Source: Dokdonella koreensis DS-123
Lineage (GTDB): Bacteria; Pseudomonadota; Gammaproteobacteria; Xanthomonadales; Rhodanobacteraceae
Length of the DNA: 64,000 nt
Direction of reading: 5' to 3'
Assembly (NCBI RefSeq): GCF_001632775.1
Contig: NZ_CP015249.1
Span: 538,686-602,685 of the forward strand
A program made the position numbers and the translations under genes. The notes under the pieces are model-generated. The model was not told where the DNA came from. It made no database searches and saw nothing but the letters and a program-made list of their open reading frames with translations. Position 1 is the stretch's first letter. Every line of letters begins with the position of its first letter. Positions 50,037 through 59,032 of the stretch are shown piece by piece.

Positions 50037-50516
50037 ATGACGGCCGATCCGCAGATCACGCCTCGTCTGTTCGACGCGATCCTCGCCGTTCCCGGCAACC
50101 TGGCGGCGCTCGAGACGGCCGATCCGGACGAGGCATTGGCGCAGTTCCGCCTGCTGGCGACGCGCAGCGGCCGCTCGATCTATCTGTGGGATCCGGAACG
50201 GGGCATTCGCTCGCTGCGCGAGCCGGACGTGTGCGTGGCCGGGTCGCAGCGCCTCGTCGATGCGTTGCGCTACATCCTGCACAGCATGCATTTCGGGGTC
50301 TATCTGTTCCGCGGTTTCGGCGACCAGTTCAAGCCGCCGGTGCCGGCGCTGCTGCGGCGCATCGGCCGCCTGCGCGGCGGCAACGAGCGCAAGCTGGTCC
50401 TGGTCGGCGCGGCGTTCGACCTGCCCGAGGACGTCGATCCGCTGTTCGACCGCCTGCGCGACGCCTGGCAGGTCCGCCTCCGGCCGCGCCTGCGCGACGG
50501 GCGCTGGATGAGCTGA
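50037..50516 (+). CDS. Hypothetical protein resembling the N-terminal domain of Ycf46-type AAA ATPases
   Basis: 159 residues, no signal peptide or membrane segment. The order of features is ALETADPDEALAQFRLLATR, then RSIYLWDPERGIRSL, ALRYILHSMHFGVYLFRGFGDQ, VPALLRRIGRLRG, KLVLVGAAFDLPEDVDPLF and a C-terminal basic stretch. This matches my memory of the region preceding the ATPase module in cyanobacterial Ycf46-like proteins (W-D..G, AL..I, +F...P.+...L+.L, lP..L), but no Walker motifs are present. It is separated by only 3 nt from the EAL protein gene, so the two are almost certainly cotranscribed. The role is unknown; a small regulatory partner of the signalling protein is possible. Confidence 0.7.
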   Translation: MTADPQITPRLFDAILAVPGNLAALETADPDEALAQFRLLATRSGRSIYLWDPERGIRSLREPDVCVAGSQRLVDALRYILHSMHFGVYLFRGFGDQFKPPVPALLRRIGRLRGGNERKLVLVGAAFDLPEDVDPLFDRLRDAWQVRLRPRLRDGRWMS

Positions 50517-50519
50517 CCG

Positions 50520-53132
50520 ATGGCCGGCACCGCCTCTCCTACCCGCTTCCAGCGCGGCTCGGCCCTGATCGTCACCGGCAACGCCGGGGACCGCGATCGC
50601 CTGTGCGCGGCGCTCGACGGGCTGGATTTCGATGCGATCTACGCCGTCGCCGACGTGCCGCAGGCGCGCCTGGTGGTGGGGCAGGTCGAGCGCCTGGAGC
50701 TGGTCCTGCTGGAGTTGGGCGACCGTGAGCGCGTCGCGGCCGCGTTCTGCAGCGAGCTGCGGCAGGCGGCGCCCCTGGATCCGCCGACGGTCATCGCCCT
50801 CGTCGCCGTCGGCGCAGCCGGATCGATGCCGGGGCGCGATCGCCTGCTCGCCCGGGGCGTGGCCGACTGGGTGCGCGTCCCGGTCGACATCGACGAGGTG
50901 CTGGCACGGATCGCGACCGCGCTGGACGCCCGCGGCCTGCGCCTGCCCGGTCGTGGGCCGGTCGCCGGGGATCGCTATCGCTTTGCCTTCGACGAAAGCC
51001 AGGACGAGCTGCTGGTCGTGGACGCCGAGAGCGGGCGGGTTCTCGACGCCAATCCGGCGTTCCTGCAGCGCTCGGGCCATGCGCGCGTCCAGGTGGTGGG
51101 CGCGCGGGCGGAAGCCTTCGACGCCCTGCCGTCGGTCGAATGGCGCCTGGAATGTCTCAACCGGCTGGCCGGCGAGGGCAGTGCGCGCTTCGCCGGCCAT
51201 CGCGAGCGCATCGACGGGACGCGCTATCCGGTCGATGCCGAGGTGCGCCTGAGCATCAGCGACGGGCATCCGGTCCACGTCTACACGTTTCGCGACCCGG
51301 GCGACCTGGGACGCTACCGGCTGGCGCTGTCGACGCTGGGAGCGATCGGCCGCGCATCGGGTGGCGATGCCGCGTTGCAACAAATCCTGCGCCATGCGAT
51401 GGACTGGCTCGAGTGCGATTGGGGCGTGGTGGCGATGCTGTGCCCGGAAAGCGCCGAGTTCACGCGAGTGGTCGCGGCGGAAGACCGCGCGCTGCCGTTC
51501 GGCCTCACCGAAAGCAGCGACCGCGAGCCGCTGCTGCGGTTGCTGGTCGAAGGCGACGACATCCTCGAAGGACGCGATGCCTGGCGCGTCGTCCCTGCAT
51601 CGAGCCTGCTGCGGGCTCGCCATTACGAATGCATGATCGGCCTGCCGTTGCGCGACGAGCGCGACACGGTGATCGGCGCCTGGCTGATGGCGCGGGCGGC
51701 GCCGCTGGAGATCGACGGCCTGGTCCGCGACGGCCTGCAGGTCATCGCGATGCGCATCGGCCTGGACCTGGAGATCCGCCAGGTGCGCGAGCAGGGGCGC
51801 GCGCGCGGCCTGCGCGACGCGCTGACCGGCCTGCCCAACCGCCTGCTGTTCAGCGACCGCCTGGACTCGACGATCAAGCAGGCGCATCGCACCGGCGAGA
51901 GCTTCGCGATCCTGTTCATCGAGGTCGAGCCGTTTCCGGCCGGCGACGGCGCGCAGGCGCCGGTTTCCGGCGATCGCATGCTGCCGGTGGTGGCGCAGCG
52001 GCTGCGTTCGTGCGTGCGTGCGTACGACACGGTGGCGCGCTATTCCGGCCACGAGTTCGTCGTGATCCTGCGCCACATCGTCAAGCGCGAGGACGCGCTG
52101 CGGATCGCCGACAAGATCGTCCGCGCGATGGACGCGCCGCTGCCGGCCGGCATCGACCCCGGCCATCGCGTCCGCACGACGATCGGCCTGAGCTTCCATC
52201 CCGACGATGCGATCCTCGCCGATCGCCTGCTGCTGCAGGCCGAGGAAGCGATGCGCTCGGCCAAGGGCATGGGCCACAGCAACTACCAGGCCTACGTGGT
52301 GATGCCCGAGGAGTCGCAGCGGCAGCGCCTGGCGCTGGAGGAGAAGCTGCGCAAGGCGGAGCGGAACGGCGAGCTGCGGGTCTACTACCAGCCGCAGATC
52401 GACGGGCGGACCGAGGACATCGTCGGCATGGAGGCGCTGATCCGCTGGGAGAACCCCGAGCTCGGCATGATCAGTCCGGGCTTCTTCATCCCGCTGGCCG
52501 AGCAGACCGGGCTGATCGTCGACCTCGGCCTGTGGGTGCTGCGCGCGGCCTGCGCGGACGCGCGGCGCTGGCAGGCCCGTTTCGGCCTGCCGCTGCGCGT
52601 CAGCGTCAACCTCTCGGCGCTGCAGCTGCGCCAGGGCGACCTGGTCGAGCGGATCGGCGCGGTGCTGGCCGAGACCGGGCTGGACCCGCGCTCGCTGGAC
52701 CTGGAAGTCACCGAAAGCATCAGTCTCAAGGCGATCCCGAACCTGCTGGCCACGCTGCAGGCCCTGCGCGAGATCGGCTGCCGCACCTCGATCGACGATT
52801 TCGGTACCGGCCAGTCGTCGCTCGACTACATCAAGCGGTTTCCGGCCGACAGCATCAAGATCGACCAGGCGTTCGTCCGCAACATCGGCGTCGACCCCGA
52901 CGACGAGGCGATCGTCCGCGCGACGATCGACATGGCGCATAATCTCGGGCGCACCCTGGTCGCCGAGGGCGTGGAGGTCGAGCGCCACGTCGAGTTCCTT
53001 CGCGCCCACGGCTGCGACGTGCTGCAGGGCTACCTGTTCTGCCGGCCGGTTCCCGCCGCCACCTTCGAGGCGATGCTGATCGAGCGCGAGCGCCTGTTCC
53101 GGCGTATCGCCGAGCCGTCCGGGGCGTCCTGA
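50520..53132 (+). CDS. Cyclic-di-GMP phosphodiesterase with pseudo-receiver, PAS, GAF, degenerate GGDEF and EAL domains
   Basis: 870 residues. N-terminal receiver-like domain (15-135) whose phospho-Asp is replaced (LVLLELGDRE), a PAS domain (155-260, LLVVDAESGRVLDANPAFL) and a GAF domain (270-420). The GGDEF domain (430-585; DALTGLPNRLLFSDRL) has YSGHEFVVI in place of GGDEF, so it is probably catalytically dead but may bind GTP. The EAL domain (600-860) has intact MEALIRW, EVTES, DDFGTGQSSL, KIDQAFVRNI and AEGVE, so it should hydrolyse c-di-GMP. Its start follows the upstream small gene by 3 nt. Confidence 0.93.
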   Translation: MAGTASPTRFQRGSALIVTGNAGDRDRLCAALDGLDFDAIYAVADVPQARLVVGQVERLELVLLELGDRERVAAAFCSELRQAAPLDPPTVIALVAVGAAGSMPGRDRLLARGVADWVRVPVDIDEVLARIATALDARGLRLPGRGPVAGDRYRFAFDESQDELLVVDAESGRVLDANPAFLQRSGHARVQVVGARAEAFDALPSVEWRLECLNRLAGEGSARFAGHRERIDGTRYPVDAEVRLSISDGHPVHVYTFRDPGDLGRYRLALSTLGAIGRASGGDAALQQILRHAMDWLECDWGVVAMLCPESAEFTRVVAAEDRALPFGLTESSDREPLLRLLVEGDDILEGRDAWRVVPASSLLRARHYECMIGLPLRDERDTVIGAWLMARAAPLEIDGLVRDGLQVIAMRIGLDLEIRQVREQGRARGLRDALTGLPNRLLFSDRLDSTIKQAHRTGESFAILFIEVEPFPAGDGAQAPVSGDRMLPVVAQRLRSCVRAYDTVARYSGHEFVVILRHIVKREDALRIADKIVRAMDAPLPAGIDPGHRVRTTIGLSFHPDDAILADRLLLQAEEAMRSAKGMGHSNYQAYVVMPEESQRQRLALEEKLRKAERNGELRVYYQPQIDGRTEDIVGMEALIRWENPELGMISPGFFIPLAEQTGLIVDLGLWVLRAACADARRWQARFGLPLRVSVNLSALQLRQGDLVERIGAVLAETGLDPRSLDLEVTESISLKAIPNLLATLQALREIGCRTSIDDFGTGQSSLDYIKRFPADSIKIDQAFVRNIGVDPDDEAIVRATIDMAHNLGRTLVAEGVEVERHVEFLRAHGCDVLQGYLFCRPVPAATFEAMLIERERLFRRIAEPSGAS

Positions 53133-53181
53133 ACCGGCGCTGCGCCAACACCGTCCCGGCGGCCTCCGCAGGTCGACGGAT

Positions 53182-53209
53182 GAAACTTATTCGAGTATTG
53201 ATGGTCTAG
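53182..53209 (+). promoter_or_regulatory. SigmaE-type promoter before rpoE (probable autoregulation)
   Basis: GAAACTT (53182-53188), 16-nt spacer, TCTAG (53205-53209). It fits the GGAACTT-N16-TCNNA pattern of extracytoplasmic sigma factors of this class. Predicted start near 53216, 51 nt before the rpoE ATG. Confidence 0.75.
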
Positions 53210-53266
53210 TCTGCCGCTCGACCCGCCCGGGCGATCACCGACAGACCCTTTGGGAGATGGGCCCGG

Positions 53267-53854
53267 ATGGGCGAAACTGAGTTGGATCAGGCGCTGGTGC
53301 AGCGCGTCCAGCACGGCGACAAGCGCGCGTTCGACCTGCTGGTGCGCAAGTACCAGCACAAGATCGTCGGCGTCGTGTCGCGCTACGTGTCGGACTGGAG
53401 CGAGGCGCAGGACGTCGCGCAGGAGGCCTTCCTGCGTGCGTACCGTGCCATCGGCGCATTTCGAGGCGACAGTCAGTTCTATACCTGGATGTACAAGATC
53501 GCGATCAATACGGCCAAGAACTGGCTGGTGTCGCAAGGCCGGCGCCCGCCGACCGAGGATGTCGCGATCGAGGATGCGGTCCAGTTCGAGGGTGCCCTGC
53601 GGCTCAAGGAGACCGCGACGCCCGACCGTGAATTGATGCGCCAGGAAATTGAACGAACCGTGTTCCAGACGGTCGAAAGTCTGCCGGAAGAGCTGCGTAC
53701 CGCGATCACCCTGCGTGAGGTCGACGGGCTCAGCTACGAGGAAATCGCCGAATCGATGAACTGTCCGATCGGCACGGTGCGTTCGCGCATCTTCCGGGCG
53801 CGCGAAGCCATTGACGAGAAACTGCGTCCGCTGCTGTCGGACGAGGAAGGTTGA
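53267..53854 (+). CDS. rpoE: Extracytoplasmic function sigma factor RpoE (AlgU/SigmaE)
   Basis: 195 residues (E. coli 191). Directs transcription of envelope-stress genes. Region 2 includes LDQALVQRVQHGDKRAFDLLV, YVSDWSEAQDVAQEAFLRAYRAI and YTWMYKIAINTAKNWL; region 4 includes SLPEELRTAITLREVDGLSYEEIAESMNCPIGTVRSRIFRAREAI with the -35 recognition helix. ATG start chosen for the conserved MGETELDQ N-terminus. Followed after 6 nt by its anti-sigma factor. Confidence 0.98.
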   Translation: MGETELDQALVQRVQHGDKRAFDLLVRKYQHKIVGVVSRYVSDWSEAQDVAQEAFLRAYRAIGAFRGDSQFYTWMYKIAINTAKNWLVSQGRRPPTEDVAIEDAVQFEGALRLKETATPDRELMRQEIERTVFQTVESLPEELRTAITLREVDGLSYEEIAESMNCPIGTVRSRIFRAREAIDEKLRPLLSDEEG

Positions 53855-53860
53855 CGAGCC

Positions 53861-54535
53861 ATGAGCCACGATTACCGCGAGCACCTGTCTGCCCTGATGG
53901 ATGGCGAGCTTCCGCGCGACGAGAGCCGCTTCCTGCTGAAACGGCTCGAACGCGATGACGCGCTCGGTGCCACCTGGGCGCGCTTCCACGTCGCCCGCCA
54001 GGCGCTGCGCCGCCAGGACATCCATGCCTTGCGCCCCGGCTTCTCGGCCGGCGTGCTCGCCTGCATCCATGCCGAGGCGGTTCCGCAGCGGCGTGCCGGC
54101 GGCACCTGGCTGCGCTGGGCTTCCGGCGGCGCGGTGGCCGCGTCCGTGGCGGTCGCGGCGCTGGTGCTGACCCGCCCGGCCGTCGAGACCGTGGACGCCG
54201 GTGCGACCGCTTCGCCGCGAACCATGGCCGCCCGGTCGGGTGCGCCGGTCGCGGCAGCGCCCGCCTCGGTATCGACCTTGCCGCAGGAGCTGCGCACGCC
54301 GGCGTCGAGCTCGGTGCTGCTGCCGGTCCAGACGGCTTCGGCCACGGCCGGCGAGGGCGACTGGGCACAGCCGGTCGCTTCGTTCGATCCGCGCATGCAG
54401 TCCTACCTGATCCGGCACTACCAGGCGGTCGGTGCCGCCGGCCAGTCGGGCGTCGTGCCCTACATCCTGCTGGCGACGCCGGCGCAGCCGCCGGCGGCCG
54501 CGCCGGCCGCCAATGACCCGAACCCGAACCGCTGA
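53861..54535 (+). CDS. rseA: Anti-sigmaE factor (RseA/MucA family)
   Basis: 224 residues. The cytoplasmic N-terminus with YREHLSALMDGELPRDESRFLLKRLERD, TWARFHVARQALR is the RseA_N sigma-binding fold. One membrane helix at about 82-105 (LRWASGGAVAASVAVAALVLT) and a periplasmic Ala/Pro-rich C-terminus with SFDPRMQSYLIRHYQAV, the MucB/RseB interaction region. Site-1 proteolysis by DegS-like and site-2 by RseP is expected; those genes are not in the window. Confidence 0.93.
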   Translation: MSHDYREHLSALMDGELPRDESRFLLKRLERDDALGATWARFHVARQALRRQDIHALRPGFSAGVLACIHAEAVPQRRAGGTWLRWASGGAVAASVAVAALVLTRPAVETVDAGATASPRTMAARSGAPVAAAPASVSTLPQELRTPASSSVLLPVQTASATAGEGDWAQPVASFDPRMQSYLIRHYQAVGAAGQSGVVPYILLATPAQPPAAAPAANDPNPNR

Positions 54536-54573
54536 GCGCCGATCGCCCCTTTCCGAACGGTGATGCCCCGACG

Positions 54574-55533
54574 ATGAGCTTCAGGGATGGATTCCGGCGC
54601 AGTGTGGCGGTCATGGCGATCGCGTGGGCCGGTTGCTCGCCGGTCGCGTTCGGCCAGCAGGTCGAGGCGCCCCAGTTGCTGGACCGCATGAATGCGGCGA
54701 TGCGCGACCTGGACTACCACGGTTCGCTGATCTACCAGCACGGCGGGCGGATCGACGCCTTGCGGATCTTCCACGCCGGCGGCGAGAACGAGCGCGAGCG
54801 GCTGATCAGCCTCTCCGGGCCGCGCAACGAGGTCATCCGCGCCGGCAACACGGTCACCTGCATCCAGGGGCCGCGCACGCCCACCGTGTTCCCGTCCAAC
54901 CGGCAGCAGCTGCTGCCGCTGCTGCCCGATACCCGCAACGAACGCTACCAGGCCTCGTACTCGAGCCGGCTCGGCGGCACCGACCGGGTCGCCGGCTACG
55001 ACGCGCAGATCGTCGAAGTGGTTCCGCGCGACGGCTACCGCTACGGCTACCGGCTGTGGATCGAGCGCGACTCCCATGCGCTGCTGCGCGCGGCGATCGT
55101 CACCGTCGACCAGCGGCCGCTGGAGCAGTTCATGTTCGTCAACCTGACGATCGGCAGCGCCCCGAGTGCCGCCGATCTGCTGCCGAGCCGGCCGATCGAG
55201 CGCGCGACCCTGCCCGATGGCGAGGTCGCGATCGAGAATTCGCGCTGGCGACTGGGCGACCTGCCGCCGGGCTTCGCGCTCGCCGGCAGCCGGCGCCCCG
55301 CCGACGGCGGGGCCGACGCCGAACATCTGGTGGTCTCCGACGGCCTGGTCAGCGTCTCGGTCTACGTCGAGCGCCGCACCGAGAATTCGCCCGAGTCGGA
55401 CATCGCGATGAGCCGCGGTGTCCTGAGCGTCTACACCCGGATCGCCGATCCGTGGCGGATCACCGCGCTGGGCAACGTGCCGAAGGAGACGATCGAGAAG
55501 ATCGCGCTGTCGGTCGACGCCGCGGCGCCTTGA
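54574..55533 (+). CDS. rseB: SigmaE regulatory protein MucB/RseB
   Basis: 319 residues with a signal peptide (MSFRDGFRRSVAVMAIAWAGC...AFG). A MucB/RseB N-terminal LolA-like domain (APQLLDRMNAAMRDLDYHGSLIYQHGGRIDALRIFHAG) and a C-terminal domain (PPGFALAGSRRP, LVVSDGLVSVSVYVE). It binds the periplasmic part of RseA and blocks site-1 cleavage until displaced by lipopolysaccharide or misfolded lipoproteins (family knowledge). Third gene of the rpoE operon. Confidence 0.95.
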   Translation: MSFRDGFRRSVAVMAIAWAGCSPVAFGQQVEAPQLLDRMNAAMRDLDYHGSLIYQHGGRIDALRIFHAGGENERERLISLSGPRNEVIRAGNTVTCIQGPRTPTVFPSNRQQLLPLLPDTRNERYQASYSSRLGGTDRVAGYDAQIVEVVPRDGYRYGYRLWIERDSHALLRAAIVTVDQRPLEQFMFVNLTIGSAPSAADLLPSRPIERATLPDGEVAIENSRWRLGDLPPGFALAGSRRPADGGADAEHLVVSDGLVSVSVYVERRTENSPESDIAMSRGVLSVYTRIADPWRITALGNVPKETIEKIALSVDAAAP

Positions 55534-55577
55534 TGAAGCCGTGCTGAAACCGGCCACGGAGCAAGCGCCGTGCGCCT

Positions 55578-55606
55578 GGAACTTTGCGGTGATGGTCCTC
55601 ATCCAA
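55578..55606 (+). promoter_or_regulatory. SigmaE-type promoter before degP
   Basis: A perfect GGAACTT (55578-55584), 17-nt spacer, TCCAA (55602-55606), with a predicted start near 55613 and a 35-nt leader. degP (mucD) is a classic member of this regulon, so its placement supports the call. Confidence 0.75.
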
Positions 55607-55647
55607 GCGGTTCCCCAACAAGAACCACATCCCCACAGGTATTTGCC

Positions 55648-57057
55648 ATGACCCGATTCTTCGCGCGCTGGTTGCTGGTCCCGGTCGTCGGTTTCGCCGC
55701 CGTGGCGGCGCAGGCGGCCAACCTTCCGGACTTCACCGACCTGGTCGATCGCTACGGGACTGCCGTCGTCAACGTCGAGGCGACCGGCAGCGTCGACAAC
55801 GCGCTGCAGGACGAGGACCAGCAGGTTCCGGAGATCTTCCGCCGCTTCTTCGGCCCGGGCGGGCCGGGCGGCCAGGCGCCGCGTCCGCAAGGGCCCCGCC
55901 GGTCGCTGGGCTCGGGCTTCATCATCTCCGCCGACGGCTACGTGCTGACCAACAACCATGTCGTGGACGGTGCCGACGAGGTGCGCGTGCGCCTGTCCGA
56001 CCGCCGCGACCTGGAGGCCAAGGTCGTCGGTACCGATCCGCAGACCGACATCGCGCTGCTCAAGGTCGAGGCGGCCGCGCTGCCGGCGGTGACGCTGGGC
56101 GACTCGAGCAAGCTGCGCCCCGGGCAATGGGTGGTCGCGATCGGCTCGCCGTTCGGACTGGACCACTCGGTGACCGCCGGCATCGTCAGCGCGATCGGCC
56201 GCAACACCGGCGGCGGACAGCAGTACGTCCCCTTCATCCAGACCGACGTGCCGATCAATCGCGGCAATTCGGGCGGCCCGCTGTTCAACCTCGACGGCCA
56301 GGTCGTCGGCATCAACTCGCAGATCTTCTCGAACACCGGCGGCTACATGGGCGTGTCGTTCGCGATCCCGATCGACCTGGCGATGAATACGGTCGAGCAG
56401 CTCAAGACCAGCGGCCGCGTGTCGCGCGGCATGATCGGCGTGCAGATCCAGAACGTCGATCGTGATACCGCCAAGGCGCTGGGCCTACCGCGCAGCGGCG
56501 GAGCACTGGTCAACAACGTGACCACCGGCGGGGCCGCCGACAAGGCCGGCGTGAAGCTGCAGGACGTGATCCTCGGCTTCAACGGCCAGGAAGTGGTCAG
56601 CTCGGCCGACCTGCCGCCGCTGGTCGGCCTGACCAAGCCGGGTACCCAGGCCGAGCTGTCGATCTTCCGCGACGGCAAGACCATCACGGTGCCGATCACG
56701 GTCGGCGAGCAGCCGGCCGAACTGACCGCGGGTACCGGCGGCGGTGCCGCCGGCGCCACCGCCTCCAACCCGCTCGGCCTGACGGTCGAGAACCTGACGC
56801 CCGAGCAGCGCCGCCAGCTCGATCTCCAGGACGAGGGCGTGGTCATCACGCGGGTCGGCGGGTCGGCGCGTGCCTCGCAGCTGGCGCCGGGCGACATCGT
56901 CCTGCGCGTGGGCCGCACGCCGATCAAGACCGTCGCCGACTTCAACGGGGCGGTCAAGGGCGTCGCGCCGGGCGATTCGGTCATGCTGCTGGTGCGGCGT
57001 GGCGATGTCACCCAGTTCGTCGCCATCGGGGTGCCCAAGACCCGCGACAACGGCTGA
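55648..57057 (+). CDS. degP: Periplasmic serine protease DegP/MucD (HtrA family)
   Basis: 469 residues (E. coli DegP 474) from the ATG at 55648 (AGG 10 nt upstream). Signal peptide MTRFFARWLLVPVVGFAAVAAQA. Trypsin-like domain with NNHVVDGADEV (His), QTDIALLKVE (Asp) and NRGNSGGPLFN (Ser), all intact. PDZ1 (about 275-365; GMIGVQIQNV, AGVKLQDVILGFNGQEV) and PDZ2 (about 385-465; GVVITRVGGSARASQLAPGDIVLRVG). Degrades or refolds misfolded periplasmic proteins; last gene of the rpoE-rseA-rseB-degP module. Confidence 0.97.
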   Translation: MTRFFARWLLVPVVGFAAVAAQAANLPDFTDLVDRYGTAVVNVEATGSVDNALQDEDQQVPEIFRRFFGPGGPGGQAPRPQGPRRSLGSGFIISADGYVLTNNHVVDGADEVRVRLSDRRDLEAKVVGTDPQTDIALLKVEAAALPAVTLGDSSKLRPGQWVVAIGSPFGLDHSVTAGIVSAIGRNTGGGQQYVPFIQTDVPINRGNSGGPLFNLDGQVVGINSQIFSNTGGYMGVSFAIPIDLAMNTVEQLKTSGRVSRGMIGVQIQNVDRDTAKALGLPRSGGALVNNVTTGGAADKAGVKLQDVILGFNGQEVVSSADLPPLVGLTKPGTQAELSIFRDGKTITVPITVGEQPAELTAGTGGGAAGATASNPLGLTVENLTPEQRRQLDLQDEGVVITRVGGSARASQLAPGDIVLRVGRTPIKTVADFNGAVKGVAPGDSVMLLVRRGDVTQFVAIGVPKTRDNG

Positions 57058-57087
57058 TCCGGGGCTTCCGGCGGCTCTCGCAGATGA

Positions 57088-57111
57088 ACGGCGCGCCCTC
57101 CGGCGCGCCGT
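57088..57111 (+). terminator. GC hairpin after degP
   Basis: A perfect 10-bp stem, ACGGCGCGCC (57088-57097) with GGCGCGCCGT (57102-57111), lies 31 nt after the degP stop. It lacks a U-tract and may attenuate or terminate with Rho before the lepA promoter. Confidence 0.45.
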
Positions 57112-57153
57112 CCGCGTATGCGCAGATCCGGCGGCCGTGGGGCAGCGGTTTTC

Positions 57154-57162
57154 TGCGATAAT
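57154..57162 (+). promoter_or_regulatory. Extended -10 promoter of the lepA operon
   Basis: TGCGATAAT matches the extended -10 consensus TGnTATAAT in seven of eight informative positions. It stands 55 nt before the lepA ATG; the -35 region is poor, as is usual for extended -10 promoters. Confidence 0.5.
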
Positions 57163-57216
57163 GGCCGGCTTGCGTCGATCCATCCGGATCCCCTTCCCCC
57201 GATTGCGCCCCTGCCG

Positions 57217-59010
57217 ATGGACCTTATCCGCAACTTCTCGATCATCGCCCACGTCGACCACGGCAAGTCGACGCTCGCCGATCGCATCATCCAGCTGTGC
57301 GGCGGCTTGACCGAGCGCGAGATGGAAGCGCAGGTGCTCGACAACAATCCGATCGAGCGCGAACGCGGCATCACGATCAAGGCGCAAAGTGTTTCGCTGC
57401 CGTACACCGCGCGCGACGGCAAGACCTACCAGCTCAACTTCATCGACACGCCCGGGCACGTGGACTTCTCCTACGAGGTCAGCCGCTCGCTGGCCGCCTG
57501 CGAGGGCGCGCTGCTGGTCGTCGACGCGGCGCAGGGCGTCGAGGCGCAGTCGGTCGCCAACTGCTACACCGCGGTGGAGCAGGGGCTCGAGGTCGTCCCG
57601 GTCCTCAACAAGATCGACCTGCCGACCGCCGACATCGAGCGCGCCAAGGCCGAGATCGAGGCGGTCATCGGCATCGACGCCACCGACGCCGTGCCGATCA
57701 GCGCGAAGACCGGCCAGAACGTCGTCGAGGTGCTCGAGGCGATCGTCGCCCGCATCCCGCCGCCGAAGCCGCGCGACACCGACAAGCTGCAGGCGCTGAT
57801 CATCGACTCGTGGTTCGACAACTACCTCGGCGTCGTCTCACTGGTGCGCGTCATGCAGGGCGAGATCAAGCCCAAGGACAAGATCCTGGTCATGTCGACC
57901 GGCCGCTGGCACGAGGTCGACCAGGTCGGCGTGTTCACGCCCAAGCGCCTGGTACGGCCCAAGCTCGGCGGCGGCGAGGTGGGCTGGGTCACCGCGTCGA
58001 TCAAGGAAGTCAACGGTGCGCCGGTCGGCGACACCCTGACGCTGAACGCCGATCCGGCGCCGCGGCCGCTGCCCGGCTTCCAGCAGGTGCAGCCGCGCGT
58101 GTTCTCCGGCCTGTTCCCGGTCTCGGCCGACGACTATCCGGCGCTGCGCGAGGCGCTCGAGAAGCTCAAGCTCAACGATGCGGCGCTCAACTTCGAGCCG
58201 GAAAGCTCCGAGGCGATGGGCTTCGGCTTCCGCTGCGGGTTCCTCGGCCTGCTGCACATGGACATCATCCAGGAGCGGCTCGAGCGCGAGTACGACCTGG
58301 ACCTGATCACGACGGCGCCGACCGTGGTCTACGAGGTCGTCAAGACCGACGGCAGCGTGATCCTGCTCGACAACCCCGCCAAGCTGCCGGCGACGCAGTA
58401 CGTGGAAGAGATCCGCGAGCCGATCATCGTCGCCAACATCCTCACGCCGCCCGACCACATCGGCAACGTGATCAAGCTGTGCGAGGAGAAGCGTGGCTCG
58501 CAGCGCTCGATCAACTACCTCGGCAGCCAGGTGCAGATCAGCTACGAGCTGCCGCTGGCCGAGGTGGTGCTCGATTTCTTCGACAAGCTCAAGTCGGTCT
58601 CGCGCGGCTATGCGTCGATGGACTACCACTTCGACCGCTTCCAGGCGGGACCGCTGGTGCGCCTGGACGTGCTCATCAACGGCGACCGCGTGGACGCGCT
58701 GAGCCTGATCCTGCACCGCGCCGCTGCCGATCGGCGCGGACGCGAGCTGGTCGAGCGCATGAAGGACCTGATCCCGCGCCAGCAGTTCGACGTCGCGATC
58801 CAGGGCGCCATCGGCGCGCAGATCATCGCGCGCTCGACGGTCAAGGCGCTGCGCAAGAACGTGCTGGCCAAGTGCTACGGCGGCGACGTCTCGCGCAAGC
58901 GCAAGCTGCTGGAGAAGCAGAAGGAAGGCAAGAAGCGCATGAAGCAGGTCGGCCGCGTGGACATTCCGCAGGAAGCGTTCCTGGCCGTGCTCCAAGTCGA
59001 CAACAAGTAA
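57217..59010 (+). CDS. lepA: Translation elongation factor 4 (back-translocating GTPase LepA)
   Basis: 597 residues (E. coli 599). G-domain motifs: [13 protein letters not shown] (G1), [10 protein letters not shown] (G2), [17 protein letters not shown] (G3), VLNKIDLP (G4) and SAKTG (G5). Domains II-V follow, and the LepA-specific C-terminus has [26 protein letters not shown]. Helps ribosomes under ionic or cold stress and in biogenesis. The ATG at 57217 gives the conserved [16 protein letters not shown]. First gene of lepA-lepB-DUF4845-rnc-era-recO. Confidence 0.98.
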   Translation: MDLIRNFSIIAHVDHGKSTLADRIIQLCGGLTEREMEAQVLDNNPIERERGITIKAQSVSLPYTARDGKTYQLNFIDTPGHVDFSYEVSRSLAACEGALLVVDAAQGVEAQSVANCYTAVEQGLEVVPVLNKIDLPTADIERAKAEIEAVIGIDATDAVPISAKTGQNVVEVLEAIVARIPPPKPRDTDKLQALIIDSWFDNYLGVVSLVRVMQGEIKPKDKILVMSTGRWHEVDQVGVFTPKRLVRPKLGGGEVGWVTASIKEVNGAPVGDTLTLNADPAPRPLPGFQQVQPRVFSGLFPVSADDYPALREALEKLKLNDAALNFEPESSEAMGFGFRCGFLGLLHMDIIQERLEREYDLDLITTAPTVVYEVVKTDGSVILLDNPAKLPATQYVEEIREPIIVANILTPPDHIGNVIKLCEEKRGSQRSINYLGSQVQISYELPLAEVVLDFFDKLKSVSRGYASMDYHFDRFQAGPLVRLDVLINGDRVDALSLILHRAAADRRGRELVERMKDLIPRQQFDVAIQGAIGAQIIARSTVKALRKNVLAKCYGGDVSRKRKLLEKQKEGKKRMKQVGRVDIPQEAFLAVLQVDNK

Positions 59011-59032
59011 CTACGTTCAGAAGGAAACCGGC

